From Nymphalis io (Eukaryota; Arthropoda; Insecta; Lepidoptera; Nymphalidae), in contig NC_065897.1 in NCBI RefSeq assembly GCF_905147045.1, positions 12,539,001 through 12,603,000 of the forward strand: a DNA stretch of 64,000 nucleotides. The letters run 5' to 3'. Numbering within the stretch: the first letter of the stretch is position 1; every line of letters starts with the position of its first letter. The notes beneath the pieces are model-generated. The model saw nothing but the letters and a program-made list of their open reading frames with translations, was not told where the DNA came from and ran no database searches. Positions 12,010 to 23,314 of this stretch are shown one piece after another. The position numbers and the translations under genes were made by a program.

Positions 12010-12800
12010 CACCCGAGCGCGCAGCGGCCCGTCCCACGTGACGTGGTCGAATCTTACAAGTTTCACCTTACCGCTTGATACACTACATTTTGGATGCTTT
12101 AGACGATTCGAGTGTACTAAGTATATGTGTGTCAGTACAAGTTAAATAAGAGACGTTTATATATAATTTTAAAACGTTGAGATGTTTATAATAATTTCAA
12201 CTTAATGTTACTATGTTTTTTCAAACATATTTTGAAAAAAAAAAACGATTACATTTGGTTTGACCTTCTCACAGTAACAGATACAGTAACAGCCTGTTAA
12301 TGTCCCACTGCTGGGCTAAGGCCTCCTCTCCCTTTTGAGGAGAAGGTTTGGAGCTTATTCCACCACGCTGCTCCAATGCGGGTTGGTAGAATACACATGT
12401 GGCAGAATTTCAATGAAATTGACACATGCAGGTTTCCTCACGATGTTTTCCTTCACCGTTAAGCACGAGATGAATTATAAACACAAATTAAGCACATGAC
12501 AATTCAGTGGTGCTTGCCCGGGTTTGAACCCACGATCATCGGTTAAGATTCACGCGTTCTTACCACTAGGCCATCTCGGCTTTTTTTTTATTTTTTTTTG
12601 CCTTCTCATATCAATAATAATTTCCAACATACTTGTTTGTCTTACTTATAAATTTGTAACCCTTGAACCAGATGAGAACTGTGATCGTATTAAGTTTATG
12701 ATATTTTGATAACGTTAAGAAGTTGTATACAATAAACAAACGAATGTAAATATTTTGTCGGGTATTATTATGTTAATAAATTCGTAGTTAATATAAAATT
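12010..12800 (+). terminator. Ceramidase 3' UTR region with candidate poly(A) signals and an inserted SINE
   Basis: No perfect AATAAA occurs in the first 250 bp after the stop codon. The first canonical AATAAA is at 12731-12736, with another near 12774. If these are the ones used, the transcript would carry the reverse SINE A at 12283-12581 in its 3' UTR. An upstream variant signal could end the transcript before the SINE. Confidence 0.4.
12283..12581 (-). repeat. tRNA-derived SINE, full-length reverse copy (family A)
   Basis: On the minus strand it runs from a tRNA-like head (GCCGAGATGGCCTAGTGGTA, B-box GGGTTCAAACCCGGG) to a body ending in CAGCCTGTTACTG-like sequence. A T-run lies just right of it at 12582-12599. 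It closely matches the copy at 20354-20651, suggesting fairly recent activity. Confidence 0.85.
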
Positions 12801-14610
12801 TTGTTTCATTGAAGCACAGATAAACCTGGACTTACTTCTGACTGTTATTCATACCGCTTTTGTAATTGCTTTATTTTTTATTATTAAATAAAAAGGCCGT
12901 CCCATCGGACCATGAGGTTTTTCGCGATGTTTTTCTTTAAAGCCGAGCTCGACTTATAAACAAATGAAGTACATGAAAATAATGGTGCTGGATCTTCGGT
13001 TAAGGTCTATTCGTTCTTACACCGAGCCATCTCAGCATCACCAAATGTATATATATATCTTATGTACACATGCATTATAATAAAGTTATAGCGACATCTT
13101 AATAAATAAAAATATCTGAAATTACGTTTCATACAGACGTTCATTCATTCATCAAGAAGGGAAATATGATAAAATGTTTTAGTTCAAATTGTTTAGCGAC
13201 TAACCGTGATACTAACCAGCCGAGTTAAATAGTCATGCCGTTAATAATACGAACTCGTAAATATTTCCTTATTGACAACGCAATTGAATTGGATAATATC
13301 ATTCATCAACAAAACATATCCGAGATAAACTATTTTGATGCTTAAGTTTAGTGTAATAAAGACTGTAATTCGTTGACAATTCAATAAATTTATCTCCATT
13401 TGGCATTCACGAACATTTAGTGTTCATTTTTTCCGATCTATTCTTGTTCTGTAGTTTGTTTTGTTATTTGATTTTATATTTCAAACTTCAGCGACTGAAT
13501 TTTACACTACGATTTGTACTCATATTAATATGTACATGAAAGAAATAAAATAACAACAATTTAAGCATGTATTGCTTTGTATACGTGTTTGTTTTTTGGT
13601 TTATGTGTTGTGAACGGCCAGTGTAGTTCTAGTTATAAAATTTAAAATTTGCCACCAGATATATATCGCATATGTACCATTCTATATATTGCGGGTTATA
13701 TGTTCTGCATTAGTAACCTTTGCGATACTTCAAGGGCGAATGAGTAAGTAACTTAATATAGTATTCAAGTGAGAAATGACAGTTGTCACAATTTTTTAAA
13801 TAAGTTTCTAAATATACCTTAATTATAATTAATTCGATTTAAAATTCTATGGAAACAAATAATAATTTGAATGTAATTAGAGTATTTCCATACATTAGTG
13901 ACTTTGACTATAAATACTACTTCGGTAATTGGTATGTTTATTAAATAAGTTAGTTTCAAAGGCTTATAATTAATAATTATTATTAATTGACATGACTTTT
14001 ACACAATTAAAATGCCTAATGTTTATTAAAACTTGCGTATTTTCTTTAAGATAAAATGTATAATCTGTTATTGGGTCATAAACTTTAGCCCGGACGAGAT
14101 AAAATTCGTGATATTTACGTACCCGATAATGATAAGATCCATTCCCTGTAAGTTCAAAACACCGGCACTTGTTTGTTATTAAATTTTTGGTTCGGATATA
14201 ATTTAATGAATTTGAAAAATTTATTCCTTCTAGGAAGTGTTAAGATTGAATATTACCATTATAACATTTGTGAAAGGTAAATTATCCTTATTGTTTGGTA
14301 TTTAAGTATCATAATAATAGTATTATATGCGTATAAATGCACTGTGCACATATACGAATTGTTTTATTTTTATTTTCACTTATGTTTATCTCAATAAGTA
14401 ATTATTACCTAGGGAGCAATTACGGGAAGTTAGGGTTAGTTTCTTTTAAGGTTTTTCTTTGTGGACAACGATTGGTTAATTTTTTTATACGTGTTAATGG
14501 TAAATTTTGAATGATGTTGGTATAATTTTTCTCATTTTTTAATAAATACTAAAAATTAACTAGAACTTTCGATGCTTACCTGTTAATATACAAATTAATA
14601 TAAATTTTAG
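12601..14610. other. Intergenic AT-rich stretch between ceramidase and triokinase
   Basis: It holds the ceramidase poly(A) candidates, a decayed reverse SINE A at about 12895-13040 (GTTTTTCGCGATGTTTTTC and CGAGCCATCTCAGC), and otherwise no recognisable coding sequence. The triokinase promoter and any 5' noncoding exon should lie in the right half. A good acceptor (TATAAATTTTAG, ending 14610) ten bases before the triokinase ATG suggests a 5' UTR intron. Confidence 0.45.
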
Positions 14611-14620
14611 ATACTAAATA

Positions 14621-17600
14621 ATGGCTTCTTACAAGTCGGTTACAAAGAAAGTGATCAACTCCCCGGAATCATGCGTTGATGACAATCTCCGCGGCGTCGT
14701 GGCTCTGTATCCCAAGTTGCAACTGCATCCGAAGCATCGAGTCGTCACTTTAAGGAGAACGGTGAGCTTTCTAAACCTTGACTATTCTTACATACCTACT
14801 AAATAAATATGTATAATTTATTATAAAATATAACTATTAATAATCGATCCTATTTAGATTCTCACAGATATGTGTAATGTCATCGTAATACATTTTTATT
14901 TTTATCATTGAAACTTTAATTTTCAGGATGATTCAGGGAAAGTGGCGATTCTCGGTGGCGGCGGATCCGGTCATGAACCTTTCGCAGCTGGTACATTTAT
15001 CATATAAAATAAGAGATTTATTAAATAAAATTTCAAAATATACTTGTGAATAAATATTAAAGCATAACACGCATATTATCGTCGTGACAAATTATCCAAA
15101 TGGACTGTGACTGTGAATAACTAACTACGTTAGTATTGCGGTTGGGTACCAAGTGGATACCATTTAACAGTGCTATCAAATTAGTTGAGCTATTGTTGAG
15201 TTCTGGTTTGAATAGTGTATGAGCCAGCGTTATAACAAGTACAAGGCTCATGGGCACAAGGGTACAAGAAGTGGTTTAAACATCTTGAAGAGCCAGTGTC
15301 TTCGGGTGAAAGTGATCACTTACCGTCAGGCCCTACCTACTCATCAACCTATGAAAAGTAAATTAAAGAGTCTTAAGCAGGTTAAGCCGCTGGTCCTGCT
15401 TTCGAGTTCAGAAGACTGAAAAGCCGGTCGTGACAGATTTGCTATCCCATTGAATTATGAGAGTGAATTTGCATTTGAGCATACACTTGTTCACTATAAT
15501 ATGACCATATCGCATGATATATACGCACATGGGTAATCTCCCTGGAGAAAAGTACGAGGGCACCATCATTAATATTTTGAGTCTTCTCGCATATAATCTC
15601 ACCAGGTCTCATCGGGCCGGGCCTGCTGTGCGGCGCGGTGGCGGGCGGCGTGTTCGCGTCGCCGCCCACTGGGAACGTGCTGTACGCGATCGCGCAGCTT
15701 TACAAATACAACTCTGGTATTGAAAATCTTTAAAACAAGCAAAAAGTGGCAAACTATAGTGGCGACTATGTATATAACAAATACTTTTTTTTATAAAATA
15801 CAAAATTAAAATAAAAAGAACAAAATACACATTACAAATTTAAACCAGAAACACGGCGTCTAAAAGATTGTCCTGTGGCATTGTACCCAAGACGCTGGCA
15901 CTGTTGCCTCTGCACCGCTAGACTCAGCGTTTGGGCCTAAATAAGCGCCAGCTCTTGGGTCAGCAGAAGTGTGGACCAGTTTCTTAGAAATATCTTTTAT
16001 GATTTTTGTATCGGACGACTATGGACCCAATTGATTTAATAATAATAATAAACAATTAATTAATACTTTTTTAATTATTTAAATTTAGATTAAATTTAAC
16101 GTCCAAATATTAGTCGTATCATCGTGAACGTGATGTGAACTGAAGACGGTAAAAATATGTAATGTAACTATGTAGTTTTGTTTACCATTTAGGAGGAGTT
16201 CTAGTACTTCTAGGGAACTACACGGGGGACCGCTTGAACTTTGGCAAAGCCTTCGAAAAGGCTAAGAATGCGGGAATTAAGGTATTTGTAGAACGTTAAT
16301 GTTTTCGATAGGATTAACATTAAAAGCATTTTGTTTCAAACTATAAAAATAAATAAATAAGTATTTTACATTACATACCAGTTAATATATATAATTTTTT
16401 TAAGGTTGAAGGTTTTATAGTGGGGGAAGATGTGGCTTCAAGTCAGAATAAAACAGGCGGCAGGGGCATGTGCGGAGAGGTGTTCCTCTATAAGGTACCG
16501 ACGAATTATTTAAAAAAAAAAACTTACACTTTTCAATACCAACTTATATTGAATATTAATAAGTTTGTCACATTAATATATATATGTATAAAAGGAGCTC
16601 CTTCTGATTGATTGAACAAAATTATAAAATTTCAAAGACTATCCAAATGATATGTCTTTTTATAGCCCATTTTATTCCCTTATGTCTTAATATATTTGAT
16701 TAGTTAGTATTGACAGTACGCCACGGATAAATCAGACAAATATTATAATAATACAGCAACCCTTTATAAAGCTAGCCCTAAAATCAACGAGGCACTTAAT
16801 TACTGATCATGATATATCATTTCTTGTTATTTAAGTTATGTGGTGCGATGGCTGCAGAAGGGCACGACCTGCAATCAATACGCAATATGGCAACGGAAGT
16901 TAACAAAAATATGGCTACCCTCGGAGTGTGTTTGAGTGCTTGTTCACTGCCTGGTAAATATACTACATGTTTTTGGAGTTTCATTTTTACGTAACATAGT
17001 ACATAAAGAGTTTAATGTTATACCTTTTGAGTACTATTTCAAAATATTTAAAACTAAATACGATTGCATTTTGAAAAATTTGATAAACCATTCGACAATT
17101 TTTTTCGAAAATTATATTTTTGCTGATTAGATCCATTATTTGTAACAAAACTAAATTATTATAGCACAACTATGATTCAAAATAATTATCACCGTTTATA
17201 TTTTAGGACAACCGCCTCTGTTCGATATTGCACAAGATGAGATGGAGCTGGGAGCGGGCGTGCACGGAGAAGCTGGTATCGAGAAGTTGAAAATGGGTTC
17301 CGCCAAAGAAACAGTCGTTCTCATACTCGATAAGGTCTGTAAATATTTCAAGCTTCAAATTTTTTTGATGAGTTTGCACGACTAATATTAAGTAATAGTT
17401 CAATTACGTGAGCTTGATAACATTTTTAATTATATATGACCAAGTACGTAGCGAGCAATTCGGTTTTTGTCCATATATGTGCATGCGTCTAATTATTTGT
17501 CTTTCGTGATCATTCGTGGCACAATTTGACACGACATTTTAATTACAGCTGTATTGGAAAGGCGAGAAGATTTGCTTTAATTTATAAAGTACATATTTAT

Positions 17601-20600
17601 TGTTTCAGATCATAGCTCATCTCAAACTCCAGCCCAACAACCGAGTAGCAGCCATGATAAATAACTTGGGTGGTACATCACTCTTGGAAATGAACATTAT
17701 CGCCGGAGAAATTAACGATTATTTGGGTACAATATCACAGATTACTAAATAGTTTTACACGGATATAACTGTGTGACAATGTTTAAAAACACAGCTCAAT
17801 AAACGTATATAGGTATTAAAATTTGAAGAAATAGATGAACTATATAAATGCTTTTATTACGTATATTTTAGATAATAATTATTCAAATAAATTACTGCGG
17901 AAAAATATAAAATGATGAGTTTGAGGAATGCCGATTGCTGAATGAAGTTTCTAATATATTGATAGTGGATGTAACGAAACCGTGGAACAGTTATTCCTTA
18001 ATAATGGTGCAATTACGTTTGACAGATCAGAAGCAAATAAAAATGGAGCGTATTTATTCCGGCCACTTCAAAACGTCATTGGAGATGCATGGTTTCCAAA
18101 TCTGTTTATTGGACCTGAGTGGGGAGCATGGGGACTCGTGGCTGCGTCTCCTCGATGCGCCCACGGGGGCCGGGACCTGGACCGGCAGTGATCTATCCGT
18201 GGGAGGTCCCGGGGGCCTGGCGGAGGAAGACGACTTGCCACGGGCTGGTGAGGGGAAGGTCTGATAATAATCCCGTTATTCTATAATCCTGTTGACATGC
18301 AATTAAAAGTTAAACTTATAGGCTTCTAATTATTCTTATATTTTCGACACGTTTGTCTATAATTGAAAATAATATATAGGCTAAAATAAAACATTTTAAA
18401 TATACAACAACAAATTATTTTTTAGATCAAATCCGGCCCCGCACTTTCTGTCAAAGAGCAGGAAGTATTTCGCGAAAGTCTTCGCGCCGCAGCAGCTGTG
18501 TTGGTAGAGAACGAGGAGCTGCTGAACAGGCTGGACTCAGGGTGTGGAGACGGCGACTGCGGGATCACACTCAAAAAGTTTGCGAATGGTTTGGTTTGAT
18601 TTAAATATTAATTGTACTTGCTGACGTTCAGTTACATATATCAAATTGAATAAAGAGTTAACCAGTCTAACTACAGGCAAAAGCGAATCACTATAAGATG
18701 GTCAATTCTTTCGTTTGCCATCTTACTTTCGATAATTAAAATATTAGGATAAGTAGTTTCCAAGATAGTTAGTTCCCAAGGTTGGTGGTACATTGGCGAT
18801 GTAAGCGATGGTTAACATTTCTTACAATATCTCAGGGCGTTTGTGACCACTTACCATCAGGTGGCCCATTTGCTCGTCCGCCTACCTATACTATAAAAAA
18901 AAAATCTTTTCTAACTTAACATTTTTAGCGGTGTTAAAATATTTGAAATCAGCGTCGTTGGAATATCCCTCTAATGTGCTGTGGGAGTTGTCGGACATGG
19001 CGGAAACAGACATGGGAGGGACGTCGGGAGGAATTTACAGTTTAGGACTGGCAGCAGCGTCGCAGGCTTTAGCTAAGTAAGTACAGCGTGTTGTAGTAAG
19101 CTTAATAATGTTTTAATATTTAGAATCCACCCTTTCCTACTTCTTTTTTTAAATTAATAATACGAAATGAAAATAATTATTCACAGCGAACAAATAATTA
19201 ATAATATAATTTGGCAACCTTAAGGTGTAAATAATAATACTCTTTAGAAAAAACGCTTATATATTATATTCGATATTAAATTTAAAGAGCACAGCCTTTA
19301 GAGATTTAATAATATATGATCTAATAATACGCCATCTATGATTATAACTATCATATTTTATTAAATTCTCAGTAGCTGTTAAGAAAAGCGAAGAGTAATA
19401 AATCCTTTATACTGTTCCAGGGCCACATCCAATGACAGAAGTGCTTGGTTGTCAGCCATGTGCAGTGCAGCGGCCGCCATCTCGAAGTACGGAGGCGCGG
19501 AGCCCGGCGACCGTACCATGGTAACACTGACTTGTGTGATTGTCTGGACGTAACATGACGGGTATTTTACGGAACACCACGCATATCGCACGTATTTTGT
19601 AAATTTGGAAAAATAGCCGGATTTTTGTCTTTTAAAAGGGTAATGGTATTAGTCTGTAGTCATATGTAAATAACATGCATCATTTTTAAAGTAAATATTA
19701 AATGACGTTTTATCCATTTAATTTGACAATGCACAAAGCCATATAGGTATTGAGTACACAAGTCGTTGGGCATTAAAACGATGTTCGCACTGGTAATATT
19801 ATTGCAATTTTAATGAATAAATTATAATACGTTAATGAGATGATACATTGCAGTTGGACACACTGCACCCAGCCGTGATCGCGTATAAAGAGAACTTGGG
19901 CGCTGATCTCAAAACTCTCCTTCTGAAAATCGACGAAGCAGCGCAGAGAGGGGCGGAAGCTACCGTCAATATGATTCCAAGGTACACCTCGCTGTCTTCA
20001 ATTTAAATTTTTTATAACATTCTGGATCTTGCTCTAATAAGAAAAAAAATAAATAGTATTAATAACACTATCAATATATTTTCCTAAGTAGGAAATTCAA
20101 TGTTCGGAGAACCTTCCAGATATCAGATCTAGCTTAATTATTTATCATAGCACATTACCTAGTGACGATACTGTTACACTTCACTAATCCTCGTTCCATC
20201 GACGACGCGCAATGGAATAATCGAAATACACGAAGCAATTTTGTGGGACCGATAAAAAAGTCGGTCGAATAAGTTGTTAGTCGTTTGCTAAATATTTGGA
20301 GAGCTATTATTATTACATTATTATTCCCTCTCGCAGACAATATATATATATATAGTAACAGCCTGTTAATGTCCCACTGCTGGGCGAAGGCCTCCTCTCC
20401 CTTTTGAGGAGAAGGTTTGGAGCTTATTCCACCACGCTGCTCCAATGTGGGTTGGTAGAATACACATGTGGCATAATTTCAATGAAATTAGACACATGCA
20501 GGTTTCCTCACGATGTTTTCCTTCACCGTCAAGCACGAGATGAATTATAAACACAAATTAAACACATGAAAATTCAGTAGTGCTTGCCCGGGTTTGAACC

Positions 20601-20651
20601 CACGATCATCGGTTAAGATTCACGCGTTCTAACCACTAGGCCATCTCGGCT

Positions 20652-20688
<37 letters not shown>

Positions 20689-20961
20689 CAGTTATATGTA
20701 GGATACAGGAGCCCAAACTAGGTTGCCCTGTACTAAGTGTCTCCTGGTTCCCCCTCTTGATATATAAAGATAATGTATGCTTGTGAACATGTGCGTGAGA
20801 GCGCGTGTGTCGTGTATGTATGTGTGTGTATGCAACGTGCGTGTGCCGGCAGGGCGGGGCGCGCGGCGTACGTGTCGCGCGCGCGCGCCCGCGGCGCCGA
20901 CGCGGGCGCGCGCGCGCTGGCGCTGTGGCTGCGCGCGGCGAGCGGGCGCGCGGCGCTGTGA
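14621..20961 (+). CDS. TKFC: Triokinase/FMN cyclase (dihydroxyacetone kinase family), complete, 14 coding exons, 579 aa
   Basis: Bifunctional cytosolic enzyme that phosphorylates dihydroxyacetone and glyceraldehyde with ATP and, in known homologues, cyclises FAD to cyclic FMN. Exons: 14621-14761, 14927-14990, 15606-15716, 16193-16281, 16405-16494, 16836-16953, 17207-17334, 17609-17726, 18026-18258, 18426-18588, 18929-19076, 19421-19520, 19854-19981 and 20853-20961; phases all agree. The N-terminal DhaK half shows G-G-G-G-S-G-H-E-P-F-A-A-G (57-69) and G-A-G-V-H-G-E-A-G, whose His (about 224) is the substrate-binding His of the family. The C-terminal DhaL half shows L-D-S-G-C-G-D-G-D-C-G (Asp 401, 406, 408, Mg-ATP binding) and D-M-G-G-T-S-G-G-I-Y-S. 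Length equals the human enzyme (575 aa). Donors of exons 9 (GTCTGA) and 10 (GTTTGG) are weak. The last exon is strikingly GC-rich. Confidence 0.93.
15135..15335 (-). repeat. Decayed family B repeat in triokinase intron 2
   Basis: Reads as a degraded reverse family B copy: GTTCTGGTTTGAATAGTGTATGAGCCAG, a CACAAGGG segment, and a CACTTACCGTCAGG end. Similarity to good copies such as 43125-43391 is partial. Confidence 0.5.
15420..15600 (+). repeat. SINE D fragment next to the triokinase exon 3 acceptor
   Basis: Contains TGCTATCCCATTGAATTATG, AGAGTGAATTTGCATTTGAG, and a CACTTGTTCACTATAATATG segment. The same order is seen in 30755-30970 and, reversed, in 54780-55140. It sits within tens of bases of the exon 3 acceptor at 15605. 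Confidence 0.5.
18771..18897 (-). repeat. Family B repeat, partial, triokinase intron 10
   Basis: Minus-strand end piece of family B: CCAAGGTTGGTGG, GATGTAAGCGATGGTTAACA, CACTTACCATCAGGTGGCCC, and GCTCGTCCGCCTACC. It ends about 30 bp before the exon 11 acceptor. Confidence 0.7.
20354..20651 (-). repeat. tRNA-derived SINE A, full length, in the last triokinase intron
   Basis: Nearly identical along its length to the 12283-12581 copy and in the same orientation. It is flanked on both sides by (TA)n runs (about 20337-20353 and 20655-20684), so it appears inserted into a TA-rich microsatellite. Confidence 0.85.
20655..20684. repeat. (TA)15 microsatellite
   Basis: An uninterrupted TA dinucleotide run of about 30 bp lies directly beside the tRNA-like head of the SINE at 20354-20651. 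Confidence 0.9.
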
Positions 20962-23314
20962 CGACTGGGCTATTTCAACACGGAAAGAAGAATGCCAGTA
21001 TGACCACTGACGCCCACCGGACCGGATTTTATCAGCGATTAAATAAAGTTTAACTAACTAGCACAGATAATATATTGTACGAGTACCACGTAGCCTGCCG
21101 AGAGGTGTCTGTCCCGCTTTACGTAATTACGTGCCTTATAACGTTGACGATTTCCTTATTTCGTGCTGATATGAATTTATTGTCAATGATAACGAAACCG
21201 ATAACTTTTCCTGGATGATGCTCATAAACCCAGCATCTCAGTAAAATGACAAATTGGTTGGCATGGTCGGTTACTTGCCTTGAAGGTTGTGGGTTCGATT
21301 CCCACCCAGGACAAACATTTGTGTGCACGAACATATCTGTTTGTCCTGAGTCTGGGTATAATTATCTATATAAGTATGTATTTACAAATGAAAAGTAGTA
21401 TATGTAGTATATCAGTTATCTGTTTTCTATAGTACAAGCTCTGCTTAGTTTGGGATCGGATGGCCGTGTGTGAATTTATGTCCCAGGAATTATTATGAAA
21501 AAAAAAGTTATATATTAAACATTTCCATAACGATTAATCAATTTCAAAATGTTATATAGAGAAAATAATTAAAAACACATTTAATATTTCAATGCATCAT
21601 GAAGCAAAGATATATCTGTAATATTACATCGAGTCATGTTTTCAAAAAATTATTTTCGATGACAAATGTATAAATAAAACAACGAATTCCAACATCATAT
21701 GTAATCATCACAATATATTAACAATAATTGTTCTAAAAGTTGTGTAATTAAAATATTATTTACTATGTTTTATGATATATGTCGCACTATATTTTATGCT
21801 CGACCGTTTTTGTTTATAATAATTTAATATTTGATCGCTTTTTTTTTGTTATATTATTTTTTATAATATCATTATGATAAAAAAAAACTTACTAAAATTG
21901 TGTTATTAATTTTCTCAAATATAAAGTCAAGCAAAAATATATATTCGAAGTTATATCCCTTTTGAGCAGTTACACCAAAATTATACTTCGAAAAAAAAAA
22001 AACGTAGCTAGAATGAGGTCCATCCCTGTGGAATTTCTAATCCTATGTGATAATCAAACATATCTAGATTGTGTAGTTTTAAAAGATCAGTTTGTAAAGA
22101 ATATTGATATCTATGAGGTTTGGGTCAGAGCCTCTTGGTATCTTAAATACCTCTTTGCTCAAAAAAATTAACATTTTACAATAAATATGAATAATTAGTT
22201 TAACAAAGTTGTAGCACCATTAGCATACTGTTGTGATATTGTTTACTAAAAGCTTTAATAATATGTATAAATATCATAAGAATTAAAATTCAAATACATA
22301 CGATACATTAGCAACGATTATTTTTTTTATAGAGTCAGTATTAAACTGAAGCTAGGTAGAGGGAGACGGAGGTGTGCCATTCGTTGAGAATCATTATTAC
22401 TGACAGATTAAGGAAATGTCTTTTTAATATCTCGCACTTATATTTTGTTTACTTAGAGTGAACTGTTAGGAATATGTCAAATCATTAAAAAATACTAAAT
22501 TGTCTATGATCTCATCCTAATATCTTTGATTAGATTTGACAGAAGGCTACGTGTCTATGTCAGTTAACTCAGTGACAATTAACATATAAATATTGTATAG
22601 TTAAATAAACAGGACAAAATGAATAGTATCAATACACGAACTAAGAGCAACCACATCTGTAGTAACGTTACATTCATAGCGTGCGAATGACGTCATAGCA
22701 AACATTCAATTTATTACACATTTATAAATTAGTAAAAATGTTTAAATATCGAATTTCCTATTTATACAATACGTACTAATTAACCGTACGAGACTATCGC
22801 TAACTGTTATCAAAATGCAAACGCTTATAACGAAATTTAGCTAATTTATTATATTTAGACTTAATTCATTTTAATATACGCGGTATAAATATACATTAAG
22901 GCAGCTGTTGTTTACTATTGCTTTCTTTCAATTCCATATTCGTTTCATGTTTTTGTGCAAAATATAATAATCCCAATTATCGAATGATCTAAACTGTCTG
23001 TACTATGTAACTCGCTGTGTTATTAAGATGAAATGGTTTATGATTGTGTTTGAATATAATCTTAATATGGTTTCAAAACATCACGTGACATTGAGTGCGT
23101 CGGCGCGGTATTGTAGTGTGCGTAACTCACACACATGCCGACAAACATCATTTAGATTTTTTCACTTAAATAGATTTTCAAGCATCGTCAATTTCAACGT
23201 GAATAATAGTGGTCTTGTTTACATTTTGCCTCGACCGTTGAATGTTATTCAGCATACATATTTGGTATAATTTTGGCATAACTGTATATGTACTTTTGCT
23301 AGATTTGTTGAATA
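20962..23314. other. Intergenic region between convergent triokinase and STRAD
   Basis: AATAAA at 21042-21047, 81 bp after the triokinase stop, is its likely poly(A) signal. One SINE C copy (21252-21500) follows, then AT-rich sequence. TGACGTCA at 22688-22695 is a perfect CRE-type palindrome. TTTATT at 22845-22850 is a possible minus-strand poly(A) signal for STRAD. No gene was recognised, although 23090-23160 is locally GC-richer and contains CACGTG. Confidence 0.5.
21252..21500 (+). repeat. tRNA-derived SINE (family C)
   Basis: The head is GGTTGGCATGGTCGGTTACT with a B-box at GGGTTCGATTCCCACCC. The body follows with CTGTTTGTCCTGAGTCTGGG, AGTATATGTAGTATATCAG, and CTCTGCTTAGTTTGGGATC, then an ATTATTAT-type tail. 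Three further forward copies lie at about 25905, 38580 and 61168. Confidence 0.8.
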
